Shown here: positions 20,190 to 28,925 of the stretch, piece by piece | How positions within the stretch are numbered: position 1 is the first letter of the stretch | Layout of the letters: every line of letters begins with the position of its first letter | NCBI RefSeq assembly: GCF_019510245.1 | Contig: NZ_JAEKKT010000127.1 | Coordinates: 1 to 64,000 of the forward strand | Source of the DNA: Streptomyces sp. | GTDB taxonomy: Bacteria; Actinomycetota; Actinomycetes; Streptomycetales; Streptomycetaceae | Length of the DNA: 64,000 bases | Direction of reading: 5' to 3' | Translations under genes and position numbers: made by a program | The notes under the pieces: generated by a model | The model's database searches: none | The model's input: the letters and a program-made list of their open reading frames with translations, nothing else | What the model was told of the DNA's origin: nothing

Positions 20190-22376
20190 TCACCTCGACA
20201 CCAGCAGCTCCGTCCACTCCCCGGCCACCCGCTCCAGCGAGAACCCCTCCCGGACCTGTTCGCGGGCCGTCGCCCCGGCGGACCGCCAGTCCTCCTGCTC
20301 GGCGAGGCCGGTGATCGCGTCGGCCATCGCCTCGGGGGTGTCGTGGATCCAGCGCCGGTCGTAGATCTCGTCCGCGCCGGGCCACGGCAGCAGCGCGGGT
20401 ACGGCGCCGGAGGCCATGCCCTCGGCCGGGGAGAGGTGGAAGCTCTCGTCGTCGCTGGTGGAGAGCACGTGGCCGATGCGGCGCAGCCAGTTGGGGACGT
20501 CGGGGCCGAACTGGTCGAAGACGACGGCCCCTTCGAGGAGCGGTGAGGTCTGCATGCGGCGCAGGATCGCGTCGTAGTGCTCGCGTTCCTCGGGCTTGTT
20601 CCAGATCCACCAGTACTCCCACGGCGGCTTCGACTTGACCGACAGGTGCCAGCGGCGGTCGCGGGCGCGGAGTGCTTCGAGGACGTCGAGGCCGAGGTCG
20701 AGGCGTTTGCGGCTGGGTGCGATCCCGATCATGCCGAGCCGGTGGCGGGCGCCGGGCGCCTTGGGCCGGTCGAGCTGGTCGACGTCCACCCAGTTGCCGA
20801 TCGTGGTGATCTTCGCGGCGGGCCAGCCGGTGCGGTCGCGGGTGGCGCGGGCGTAGTAGGGGCTGACGCACACCACCCGGTCGACGGCGTCGATGTCGAC
20901 CTGGCGCGGATAGCCGGCGTCGAGTTCGAAGCGGTGCAGGCGCACGATCAGCCTGCTGCCGCGCCGCTTGTGGCGGCTGTACCAGATGGCCGCGGGGCCG
21001 CACCACTCGACGACCACCACATCGGCCCAGGCGGCGAGTTCGCGGCTGGCGGCGGCGTCGTGCCGGGCGAGGGCGGGCCAGGCGTCGATCCGGACGTCGA
21101 GGCCGGGCAGCGCGCTGAGGTGGTCGAGGAGACGGGTGAGGAACTTCAGGTCGTGGCCGGCGACCCCGACCCGCAGCGGGCGGGCCCGGGTGGCGACGGC
21201 GGCGGGTGCGGCCGGGAAGGCGCGGTCGAGGTGGCCGCGCCAGCGGGCGGCCGCGGCCTCCAGGGTGTACTCCCGGGCGGCCGCGGCACACCGGTCGGCG
21301 GCGAGCTGCCGGGCCGCGGTGTCGCGTACGGCGAGGCAGACGACGTCCGCCGCGTCCGCGAGGGTGGCGGTGCCCGGCACGAACAGGGGGTAGTCGGCGC
21401 CCAGCAGGGCCTCGTGGGCGGGGGTGCGGTTGAGGACGACGGGCAGGCCGAGGGAGCCGAACTCCAGTACCTTGGTGGAGAGTTCGAGGCTGGCGTCGAG
21501 GGAGGCGGCGCGCCAGCCGAGGCCGAGGTCGCAGTCGGCGGCGAGGCGCATGGCCTCCTCGCGCGGTACGCCGCCGTGGTGGACGACCTCGGGGGTGGTG
21601 CGCAGCGCCTCGGCCATGGCGGTGTCGAAGCCGGGGTGGCCCGGATCCTTGTGGATCTTGTCGCCGACGGCGTGCAGTTCGGTCCTGATGCCGCGTTCGG
21701 CGAGCATCGCGGGCAGCCGGGTCATGGGCAGCGTGTTCCAGCGGGGCGCGAACTTGCCGGTGTAGACGAGGCGTACGGGATCGTGCAGGCCGTTGCGGGC
21801 CGGGACCGGGAAGCCCGGCTCGGGCACCGCGGGCGGGCAGAGCACGGACCGGCCGCAGGCCTCCGGCACCCAGGCCTCCAGGAAGCAGCGCAACTCCTCG
21901 GTCTGGCAGAGGAGGTACCGGGAGGCGGCGGCGATGCGGGCGAGGTCGGCGCGGGCCTCCTCGGTCATGTCGGCCGGGGACTGCGGGATGTCGGTGAGGT
22001 AGGCCCAGATCCGGCCCTCGAAGGCGCCGTCGCCGACGATCTGCTTGACCAGCCGGCGGCCGCGCAGCACCAGCAGGTCGCAGGGCTCCTCCGCGTCCAG
22101 CCGGGCGAGCAGCCGCGAGGCCTGGAAGGGCGAGAGGGGGTGCGCGCCCTGGCCGGGGACGAGATGCTCCTCGTACGGCCGGACCACGGTGACCCCGGGC
22201 AGGCCCGCGAGGGGGTCGGTCAGCCTGCCCGTCTCGACGGGGGCCTTGAGGACGAGGCGCGTCCGGCAGCCCGCGCGGGACAGTGCCTGGACCGTCGACT
22301 GGGCCCAGACGGCGGAGCCGTCGATGAGGTTCAGGTCCACGTCGCCGTAGACGAGCGCCCTGAGGGTGCGGGTCAT
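20190..22376 (-). CDS. Glycosyltransferase with two tandem GT-B-like halves
   Basis: 728 residues, ATG 22376, overlapping the previous stop by 4 nt (ATGA). Residues ~5-415 look like one GT4-type protein (RLVYTGKFAPRWNTLPM, STKVLEFGSLGLPVVLNR). Residues ~430-728 look like a second (RLIVRLHRFELDAGYPRQ, IGIAPSRKRLDLGLDVL, SFHLSPAEGMASGAVPALL). Both keep the nucleotide-sugar-binding region of GT-B enzymes. It is the last gene of a minus-strand glycan operon. Sugar donors are unknown. The frame runs upstream to 24206 only as an overlap with other genes. Confidence 0.8.
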   Translation of the reverse strand: MTRTLRALVYGDVDLNLIDGSAVWAQSTVQALSRAGCRTRLVLKAPVETGRLTDPLAGLPGVTVVRPYEEHLVPGQGAHPLSPFQASRLLARLDAEEPCDLLVLRGRRLVKQIVGDGAFEGRIWAYLTDIPQSPADMTEEARADLARIAAASRYLLCQTEELRCFLEAWVPEACGRSVLCPPAVPEPGFPVPARNGLHDPVRLVYTGKFAPRWNTLPMTRLPAMLAERGIRTELHAVGDKIHKDPGHPGFDTAMAEALRTTPEVVHHGGVPREEAMRLAADCDLGLGWRAASLDASLELSTKVLEFGSLGLPVVLNRTPAHEALLGADYPLFVPGTATLADAADVVCLAVRDTAARQLAADRCAAAAREYTLEAAAARWRGHLDRAFPAAPAAVATRARPLRVGVAGHDLKFLTRLLDHLSALPGLDVRIDAWPALARHDAAASRELAAWADVVVVEWCGPAAIWYSRHKRRGSRLIVRLHRFELDAGYPRQVDIDAVDRVVCVSPYYARATRDRTGWPAAKITTIGNWVDVDQLDRPKAPGARHRLGMIGIAPSRKRLDLGLDVLEALRARDRRWHLSVKSKPPWEYWWIWNKPEEREHYDAILRRMQTSPLLEGAVVFDQFGPDVPNWLRRIGHVLSTSDDESFHLSPAEGMASGAVPALLPWPGADEIYDRRWIHDTPEAMADAITGLAEQEDWRSAGATAREQVREGFSLERVAGEWTELLVSR

Positions 22377-24184
22377 GACGGTTCCTTTCCACGCACGGCG
22401 AACAGGCGGTGCCCGGCCCGCGACCAGGTGTCCGGCGGGGTGCCGGTGTCGAGGAGGGACCGGCGCACGAGGAGCGGCTTCAGAGCCGGTACGAAGGCGT
22501 AGTCGTCGGCGGCGGGGGTGTGGCCCACCACGTCGGCGCCCGAGTACTCCTGGGCGCAGAGCAGGTCGAGGAGGAGGGTGTCCGGACGGTCCTCGGTCAG
22601 GTCCGTCCAGTCGGCGACCCAGGGTGCGGTGGGCGGTCCCGCGTGCACGGCGACCGAGGCGGCGGTGAGTTCGTCGAGGGCGAGGCCGGCCGGGTCGGCG
22701 ACGACCACCTCGGCCGGCCGGTGCAGCTGGCCGAGCGCCTGGGCGACGAGCCGGGCCACGTCGGTGGCGTCCCGGGGGGCGGCGAGGACGGCGATCCGGC
22801 GCTCGGCGAGCGGGTCGGGGCCGCCGGTGAGGGCGGCCAGCCGGGCCAGCCGGACCCGGGTGCTGTCCTGCACGAAGACGTCCCGGAGCCGGTCCCGGCC
22901 GTCGGTGACCGGGTCGAGGCGACGAAGCGCCGTCCCGGTGTCGCCGTCGAGGACGGCGTCCCAGGGCAGCAGCGACAGGCCCGGGGCGGACGACGCCGGG
23001 CCGTCCCGCCACAGCACCGCGACACGGCCCAGGCTCCTTGCCCGGGAGACGAGTTCGGCGAGCCGCCGGTCCAGGTCCGGGGCTAGGCCGGTGCCGGTGA
23101 GCGACCAGGGCCCGTCCTGGGCCGCACACGCGCTCGACTGGACGAGGAAGACGTCCGGGTCGGTGCGCTCGACCAGCAGCCGCCCGTCGTGCGGCAGCAC
23201 CCTGCTGACCACGGCGTCCGCCGCGAAGTCCGCTGCGGTGCGGTCGGTGAGCACGCCGGTGATCACCAGCCGGTCGCGGGGCGCCACGGACAGGGCGCGG
23301 TGGGAGAGGTGGAAGCGGTCGCCGGTGTGCGGCTCCGGCGCGGGGGCGGCGACCTGGGCGCCGGACGGGCGGCCGCCCTTGGCCTTCCGCTGCCGCCACA
23401 GCCCGTACAGCTCGCCCGGCAGCCGGGCCGCGCGGCGCTTCGGCGACCGGGCCGCCGACACCAGTGCCTTGCCGACCCGCAGCGAGGTGGAGCCCTCCAG
23501 CATGGTCACCCGCGACTCCAGCACGCCGGTGCGCTCCCGGGCCCGGCGCAGCTCGGCGGAGAGCTGGTCCTTGTCCCGCAGGGCGGCGGCGAGCCGTTCG
23601 GCGAGGCCGTCCTCGCGGGCGGTCTCCAGGGCGCGGGCGGTCTCCTCGGCGGCCCGCTCCAGGTCGATCAGGCGGGCGCGCTGGGAGCGGGAGACGAAGT
23701 CGGCGAGGACGTACTCGTCGGCGATCCTCAGGGCGGTGGCGAAGCCGTCGGCCGGCAGCGGGTGACCGAACCAGTCGTGCGGGGGCAGGAGTTCCTCGGT
23801 GCATGCGAACACCGCGCCGGCGTGCAGGTGGGTGTAGCCGAGCGCGGCGGCGTGCAGCACCTGGCAGCGGTGTGCCACCAGGGCGTCGAGGAGCCGGTGG
23901 TAGGGCAGGTCGGTGCCGGGGTGGCCGAAGACGATCAGGCCGCGGCCGCCGGGCCGCATCCGTTCCAGTGCGGCCAGGCAGTCCGCCTCGGCGCCGTGCA
24001 GGGCCAGGTCGGGGCCGTAGCAGAGGAGCATCAGCTCCCCCTCGCCGACGGGTTCCGCGTGCCGCCGCAGTTCGACGCCCGGCGGCAGGTGCAGATAGGG
24101 GTCCAGACGCAGGCCGCCGCCCGTCGCGTCCACGACCGAGGTCACGTCGTCCAGGTGCGGGTGGAGCAGATCGGTCAGGCGCAT
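22373..24184 (-). CDS. Unrecognised glycan-locus protein with a central coiled coil
   Basis: 603 residues from ATG 24184, whose A overlaps the previous TGA. I do not recognise the whole protein. Residues ~1-140 resemble the second half of a class I methyltransferase fold (LERMRPGGRGLIVFG) but lack a clear SAM-binding glycine motif. Residues ~190-240 are a charged coiled coil. The next stretch, EGSTSLRVGKALVSAAR, resembles linkers in multidomain polysaccharide glycosyltransferases. The C-terminal ~300 residues are alpha/beta and unassigned. Tight overlaps on both sides place it in glycan assembly. Confidence 0.6.
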   Translation of the reverse strand: MRLTDLLHPHLDDVTSVVDATGGGLRLDPYLHLPPGVELRRHAEPVGEGELMLLCYGPDLALHGAEADCLAALERMRPGGRGLIVFGHPGTDLPYHRLLDALVAHRCQVLHAAALGYTHLHAGAVFACTEELLPPHDWFGHPLPADGFATALRIADEYVLADFVSRSQRARLIDLERAAEETARALETAREDGLAERLAAALRDKDQLSAELRRARERTGVLESRVTMLEGSTSLRVGKALVSAARSPKRRAARLPGELYGLWRQRKAKGGRPSGAQVAAPAPEPHTGDRFHLSHRALSVAPRDRLVITGVLTDRTAADFAADAVVSRVLPHDGRLLVERTDPDVFLVQSSACAAQDGPWSLTGTGLAPDLDRRLAELVSRARSLGRVAVLWRDGPASSAPGLSLLPWDAVLDGDTGTALRRLDPVTDGRDRLRDVFVQDSTRVRLARLAALTGGPDPLAERRIAVLAAPRDATDVARLVAQALGQLHRPAEVVVADPAGLALDELTAASVAVHAGPPTAPWVADWTDLTEDRPDTLLLDLLCAQEYSGADVVGHTPAADDYAFVPALKPLLVRRSLLDTGTPPDTWSRAGHRLFAVRGKEPS

Positions 24185-24834
24185 CAGCGGTTCCTCGTAA
24201 AGACATGGAAGCCGACCCGGTTCTCGCGGAAGCCGTACGGCCGGAAGAGGGTGTGGCTCAGGCCCATTGGTTCGAGTTCTTCGAGGTAGGCGGCGATCGG
24301 CCGGTGCAGGATGTAGTCGCCGCGCGGGACGGGTTCGTCGGTGTTCTCGTCGGTGACGATCAGCCGGCCGGTGATCCGGACGAGGGAGGCGAGGTTGCGC
24401 AGGCTCGCCCGCCACTGCGCGTCGTCCAGGACGTGGAAGAGGACGTCCACGCACATCACGACGTCGTAGAGCCAGGGGCTGCGCCACTCGTCGAGGGCGG
24501 CGACGGTGAAGCGGGGGCCGCCGCCCTCGGCCCGCGCGTGGGTGACGGCCTCCTCGCTGGCGTCGAAGGCGTCGACGTGGTGGCCGCAGCGGGCGAGGGA
24601 GCGGGCGAAGTGCCCCTTGCCGCAGCCCGCGTCGAGGACGAACAGCGGGGAGGCGGGGCTGGACAGGTCACCGATCAGGGTGAGGAGCTGGCCGAGCCGG
24701 ATCGCGTAGAAGATCTCGTTGCCGGGCCGGTCGAGGCCGATGTGGCCGCCGGAGGCGAGGTCGTCGCGTTCGCGGTGCCGGGTGTCCCAGTAGGTGAGGG
24801 GGGCTTCGGTGTAGGTACGGGTGGCGTCAGTCAT
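24184..24834 (-). CDS. Class I SAM-dependent methyltransferase
   Basis: 216 residues, ATG 24834. FVLDAGCGKGHFARSLA is the SAM-binding motif I; YDVVMCVDVLFHVLDD is motif II and its surroundings. It overlaps the epimerase gene by 8 bp and the next gene by 1 bp. In this operon it probably methylates a sugar or a glycan end; the acceptor is not readable. Confidence 0.85.
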   Translation of the reverse strand: MTDATRTYTEAPLTYWDTRHRERDDLASGGHIGLDRPGNEIFYAIRLGQLLTLIGDLSSPASPLFVLDAGCGKGHFARSLARCGHHVDAFDASEEAVTHARAEGGGPRFTVAALDEWRSPWLYDVVMCVDVLFHVLDDAQWRASLRNLASLVRITGRLIVTDENTDEPVPRGDYILHRPIAAYLEELEPMGLSHTLFRPYGFRENRVGFHVFTRNR

Positions 24835-25915
24835 GGCGCTCCAGCCACTCGGTGAGCACGCGGGCGATGCGGGGGCCGGCCTTGCCGTCCCACAGCGGTG
24901 GTCCCTCGGGGTCGGCCGCCGTCTGCCCGTCGAGGACCTTGCGCAGGGCGGGCACCAGTTCGCCGTGCCGGACCAGGCGGTTGGTGCCGTGGGTGACGGT
25001 GACCGGGCGTTCGGTCGTGGTGCGCAGCGTCAGGCAGGGCACGCCGAGCACGGTGGTCTCCTCCTGGACGCCGCCCGAGTCGGTGATCACGGCGGCGGCC
25101 CCGCGGACCAGGCCCATGAACTCGACGTAGCCGAGCGGTTCGAGGAGGTGGATGCCGGGCGCGTCGGCGAGGCCGGCCTTGCGCAGCGCCTCGCGGCCGC
25201 GCGGGTGCAGGGGGACGGCGAGGTCGAGGTGTCCGGCGGCCTCGGTGAGGGCGCGGGCGGCGGCCGCGGCGGCCTCGGGGTCGTCGACGTTGGCCGGGCG
25301 GTGCAGGGTGACCACGCCGTACCGCTCGGGCAGCGCGTGGGCGGCGCGGGCGGAAGCCGGGTCGAAATGCTCCAGATGGGTGAGGAGAGTGTCGATCATG
25401 GGGTTGCCGACGAAGTGCACCCGGCCCGGGTCGACGCCCTCGCGGGCGAGGTGGCCGACGGCTTCCGGGCTGGTGACGAAGAGCAGCTCGGCGAGCTGGT
25501 CGACCAGGCGCCGGTTGACCTCCTCCGGCATCGCCATGTCGAAGCTGCGCAGCCCCGCCTCCACATGGGCCACCGGGATGCCCAGCTTGGCGGCGGCCAG
25601 GGCCGCGGCCAGGGTGGAGTTCACGTCGCCGTAGACGACGACCAGGGCCGGGGCACGGGCGAGCAGCTCGCCCTCCAGGGCCACCAGCAGGTCGGCGGTC
25701 TGCCGGGCGTGGCTGCCCGAGCCGACGCCGAGGTCGGTGTCCGGGGCGGGCAGGCCCAGCTCCCGGAAGAAGACGTGCGACATCCGTTCGTCGTAGTGCT
25801 GACCGGTGTGCACCAGGACCTGGTCGTGCCCGGTCGCGCGCAGGGCGGCGACGACGGGCGCGGCCTTCACGAAGTTCGGCCTGGTCCCTACGACATGGAG
25901 TACGCGGCCGTTCAT
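24827..25915 (-). CDS. wecB: UDP-N-acetylglucosamine 2-epimerase (non-hydrolysing)
   Basis: 362 residues from ATG 25915 (MNGRVLHVVGTRPNFVK); GCGGAGA lies upstream. The longer frame to 26011 crosses the divergent gene. HVEAGLRSFDMAMPEEVNR and TDSGGVQEE are hallmarks of WecB/MnaA, which interconvert UDP-GlcNAc and UDP-ManNAc. With the WecC-like dehydrogenase at 27528 it would give UDP-ManNAcA, a precursor of surface polysaccharides. It heads the minus-strand arm and starts 38 bp from the divergent glycosyltransferase. Confidence 0.92.
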   Translation of the reverse strand: MNGRVLHVVGTRPNFVKAAPVVAALRATGHDQVLVHTGQHYDERMSHVFFRELGLPAPDTDLGVGSGSHARQTADLLVALEGELLARAPALVVVYGDVNSTLAAALAAAKLGIPVAHVEAGLRSFDMAMPEEVNRRLVDQLAELLFVTSPEAVGHLAREGVDPGRVHFVGNPMIDTLLTHLEHFDPASARAAHALPERYGVVTLHRPANVDDPEAAAAAARALTEAAGHLDLAVPLHPRGREALRKAGLADAPGIHLLEPLGYVEFMGLVRGAAAVITDSGGVQEETTVLGVPCLTLRTTTERPVTVTHGTNRLVRHGELVPALRKVLDGQTAADPEGPPLWDGKAGPRIARVLTEWLERHD

Positions 25916-25953
25916 GTCGTACGTTCTCCGCTCTGTCGGCCTACCTTGGCGAC

Positions 25954-27438
25954 ATGGCCCGACGTCCGTCCCGGTACCTGCCGCGTGGTGTTCTGCGGTT
26001 CCCCCGTGCACTCAGCTTGGCCGCATCCGTCGCCTGGGGCGAGTTGCGGCACGACCCCGCCCGGGCCGCGCTGCTCGGCGTACGGCTGCTGCCGGGGCGG
26101 GCGCGGCGCGGGCTGCGGCCCGTGGAGAAGCGGCTCGCCGCCCGGGCCCGTACGGCCGGGCCCACCGCCGCCCCGTCCGCCGCCCGGGTGCCGGCGCCCC
26201 CCGGGCGGGCGGTGCGGCCGGAGCCCGGCCGGGTGCTTCATCTGGTCACCAACGGGCTGCCGTTCAAGCACGCCGGCTACACCGTGCGTACCCAGGCCCT
26301 CGCCGAGGCCCAGCGGGCCGCCGGGCTGGACCCGCACGTCGTGACCCGGATCGGGTTCCCGGTGGCGCAGGGCGTCCTGGACGCCCGCCCGTCGCAGGTC
26401 GTGAACGGGGTGCCGCAGCACCGGCTGCTGCCGTACGGGCTGCCCTACGGCCAGGGCGCGGTCCTGGCCCGCAACGCCGAGCTGGCCGGGCGCCTGGTGG
26501 AGCGGCTGCGCCCGGCCGTGCTGCACGCGGCCACCGACCACGGCAACGGGCGGGTGGCGCTGGCCCTGCGGGAGACCTACCGGCTGCCGGTCGTCTACGA
26601 GGTGCGGGGCTTCCTGGAGGAGACCTGGCTGACCCAGGCGCCCGGCCGTAGTGCGGACGACCCGTCGTACCGGGCCCGGCGCGCCCTGGAGACGTACTGC
26701 ATGCGCGGGGCCGACCTGGTGCTGACGCTGGGCGCGGCGATGAAGGCCGAGATCGCGGGCCGCGGGGTGCCCGAGGAGCGGGTCCTGATCGTGCCCAACG
26801 CGGTGGACGACGCCTTCCTCGCCCCGCCGCCGGACGGGGCACAGCTGCGCGCCCGGCTCGGCATCGCGGCGGACGACTTCGTGGTGGGCACCGTGAGCAG
26901 CCTTACTCCACACGAGGGAATCGGCACATTGCTCCATGCGGGTGCCGAACTCCGCCGCCGGGGGGTCCCGCTGCGGCTGCTGATCGTCGGTGACGGGCCG
27001 GAGCGCGGCAGCCTCGAGGCACTGGCCGCACGGCTCGGTCTCGGCGCCGGCGCCGCCCTGTTCACCGGTCGCGTGCCGCACCGCCAAGTGCGCGCCTACC
27101 ACGCTGTTCTGGACGTCTTCGCGGTGCCGCGCACCGACGAACGGGTCTGCCATCTGGTCACCCCGCTCAAGCCGGTCGAAGCGATGGCGAGCGGTCTTCC
27201 CGTGGCGGCCAGTGATGTCACAGCCCTGCGAGAACTGGTGCAAGACGAAGTGAACGGGCGGCTGATCCCGCCCGAATCTCCGCAGGCTTGGGCAGAAGCT
27301 CTCGAAGTATTGCTCTACAGTCGAAATCGGCGGCATGAATGGGGAGCATCCGCCCGCGCGCTGGTGGCGCGTGAACGCACCTGGAAAAGGGTCGCTGCCA
27401 CGACCCGAGAGGCGTACCGCGCTCTTGGATGTGTCTGA
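25954..27438 (+). CDS. GT4-family glycosyltransferase
   Basis: 494 residues, ATG 25954. An Arg/Pro-rich N-terminal ~85 residues precede the GT4 fold: VLHLVTNGLPFKHAGYTVR (acceptor domain), VVYEVRGFLEETW, GTVSSLTPHEGIGTLLHA, and the donor motif VTPLKPVEAMASGLPVAASD with the glutamate of the EX7E type. It heads the plus-strand arm of the glycan locus, divergent from wecB and followed by the nucleotide-sugar dehydrogenase. Confidence 0.85.
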   Translation: MARRPSRYLPRGVLRFPRALSLAASVAWGELRHDPARAALLGVRLLPGRARRGLRPVEKRLAARARTAGPTAAPSAARVPAPPGRAVRPEPGRVLHLVTNGLPFKHAGYTVRTQALAEAQRAAGLDPHVVTRIGFPVAQGVLDARPSQVVNGVPQHRLLPYGLPYGQGAVLARNAELAGRLVERLRPAVLHAATDHGNGRVALALRETYRLPVVYEVRGFLEETWLTQAPGRSADDPSYRARRALETYCMRGADLVLTLGAAMKAEIAGRGVPEERVLIVPNAVDDAFLAPPPDGAQLRARLGIAADDFVVGTVSSLTPHEGIGTLLHAGAELRRRGVPLRLLIVGDGPERGSLEALAARLGLGAGAALFTGRVPHRQVRAYHAVLDVFAVPRTDERVCHLVTPLKPVEAMASGLPVAASDVTALRELVQDEVNGRLIPPESPQAWAEALEVLLYSRNRRHEWGASARALVARERTWKRVAATTREAYRALGCV

Positions 27439-27527
27439 GACCCCGCGCCCGGAACCGCTCACCGTCCGGGCTCTTCGGATCCGAACGGCGTCTGCCGTTG
27501 CTGCCGTCGAGGGCGGAGTGAATCCCT

Positions 27528-28850
27528 ATGCAGGTCGAAAAGGCCGTACCGCTCGGGGAATCGAGCGCATCGCTCGGGGATGAGGAACAGACCGACAGTT
27601 ACGAACTGGCCGTCATCGGGCTCGGCTACGTGGGGCTCCCGCTCGCGCGGGAGGCGTCACTGGTCGGCCTGAGAGTGGCCGGGCTCGACCTCGACCCGCG
27701 GGTCGTGGAGGGCCTCAACGCCGGCCATTCCCATGTCGACGACGTCTCCGACGAGGACGTCGCGCGGATGCGGGCGGCCGGGTTCACCGCGTACACCGAC
27801 GACAAGTGGCTGGCCCGGGCGCAGACCGTCGTGATCTGCGTGCCGACCCCGCTCAGCGAGGACGGCGGCCCCGATCTGAGCGCGGTGACCTCCGCCGCAC
27901 GGGCGGTGGCGGGCCGGCTGCGTCCCGGGCGGCTCGTCGTCCTGGAGTCGACCACCTATCCCGGCACCACCGAGGAGATCGTCCGACCCATCCTGGAGGA
28001 GTCGGGGCTACGGGCCGGCGAGGACTTCGCGCTGGCCTTCTCACCGGAGCGCATCGACCCCGGCAACGCCACCCACGGGCTGCGCGAGACACCCAAGGTG
28101 GTCGGCGGCTGCACGCCGGCGTGCGCGGCGAAGGCCGCCGCCTTCTACGGCAAGCTCGTCGACACGGTCGTGCAGGCGAAGGGCACCCGCGAGGCCGAGA
28201 TGGCCAAGCTCCTGGAGAACACCTACCGGCACGTCAACATCGCTCTGGTCAACGAACTGGCGATCCTTTGCCGCGAGTTGCAGGTCGACGTGTGGGACGC
28301 GATCCGCTGCGCGGGTACCAAGCCGTTCGGGTTCCAGCCCTTCCGGCCGAGCGCCGGGGTGGGCGGGCACTGCATCCCGATCGACCCCAACTACCTCTCC
28401 TACAAAGTGCGTTCGCTCGGCTACGAGTTCCGCTTCGTGGAACTCGCCCGGGAGATCAACGCGCACATGCCGGAGTACGTCGTGCGGCGCGCCCAGGACC
28501 TGCTCAACCACGAGGGCCGCGCGCTGCACGGCTCCCGGGTGCTGCTCCTCGGCGTCACCTACAAGCCGGACGTCGCCGACCAGCGTGAGGCGCCGGCGGT
28601 GCCGGTGGCCCGGCTGCTGCGGGAGCGGGAGGCCGAGATCGCCTTCCACGACCCGTTCGTTCCGGCCTGGTTCGTGGACGGGCAGGCCGTGCCACGCGTC
28701 GCCGACGTCATGGCCGCGGTGCGCTCGCACGACCTGACGATCCTGCTCCAGGACCACTCCGCGTACGATCTGCCGGCCCTCGGCGACGAGGCCCGCCTGC
28801 TCTTCGACACCCGGGGGCGGATCTTCCGGCCCGGCGTCGAGGTGCTGTAG
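27528..28850 (+). CDS. wecC: Nucleotide-sugar dehydrogenase (WecC/UDP-ManNAc dehydrogenase type)
   Basis: 440 residues, ATG 27528. ELAVIGLGYVGLPLA is the NAD-binding motif. FSPERIDPGN and GGHCIPIDPNYL, with catalytic Cys282, are signatures of the UDP-Glc/GDP-Man dehydrogenase family. PERIDPGN and the missing long C-terminal tail resemble WecC/WbpA proteins acting on UDP-N-acetylhexosamines. With WecB it would make UDP-ManNAcA. Oxidation of UDP-GlcNAc is an alternative. Confidence 0.88.
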   Translation: MQVEKAVPLGESSASLGDEEQTDSYELAVIGLGYVGLPLAREASLVGLRVAGLDLDPRVVEGLNAGHSHVDDVSDEDVARMRAAGFTAYTDDKWLARAQTVVICVPTPLSEDGGPDLSAVTSAARAVAGRLRPGRLVVLESTTYPGTTEEIVRPILEESGLRAGEDFALAFSPERIDPGNATHGLRETPKVVGGCTPACAAKAAAFYGKLVDTVVQAKGTREAEMAKLLENTYRHVNIALVNELAILCRELQVDVWDAIRCAGTKPFGFQPFRPSAGVGGHCIPIDPNYLSYKVRSLGYEFRFVELAREINAHMPEYVVRRAQDLLNHEGRALHGSRVLLLGVTYKPDVADQREAPAVPVARLLREREAEIAFHDPFVPAWFVDGQAVPRVADVMAAVRSHDLTILLQDHSAYDLPALGDEARLLFDTRGRIFRPGVEVL

Positions 28851-28873
28851 CCGACCTCTGTAGCAACTCCCTT

Positions 28874-28909
28874 TCCGTGGCTCGGAGTCGAAGGGCTCCG
28901 AGCCACGGA
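28874..28909 (+). terminator. Strong hairpin between wecC-like gene and the next glycosyltransferase
   Basis: CCGTGGCTCGGAG (28875-28887) and CTCCGAGCCACGG (28896-28908) pair perfectly, plus one flanking T-A pair, around an 8-nt loop. It ends 16 bases before the next ATG, with no T tract. It may be a terminator, or an attenuator affecting the next ribosome site (AAAGG, 28914-28918). Confidence 0.6.
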
Positions 28910-28925
28910 GTCGAAAGGCGCCCAG

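Noticed and set aside
17464..22392. Very long minus-strand frame of 1642 codons
   Set aside because: It is antisense to the importer and desaturase genes and overlaps the tandem glycosyltransferase in another frame. Its product is Arg/Pro-rich low complexity, typical of GC-rich shadow frames.
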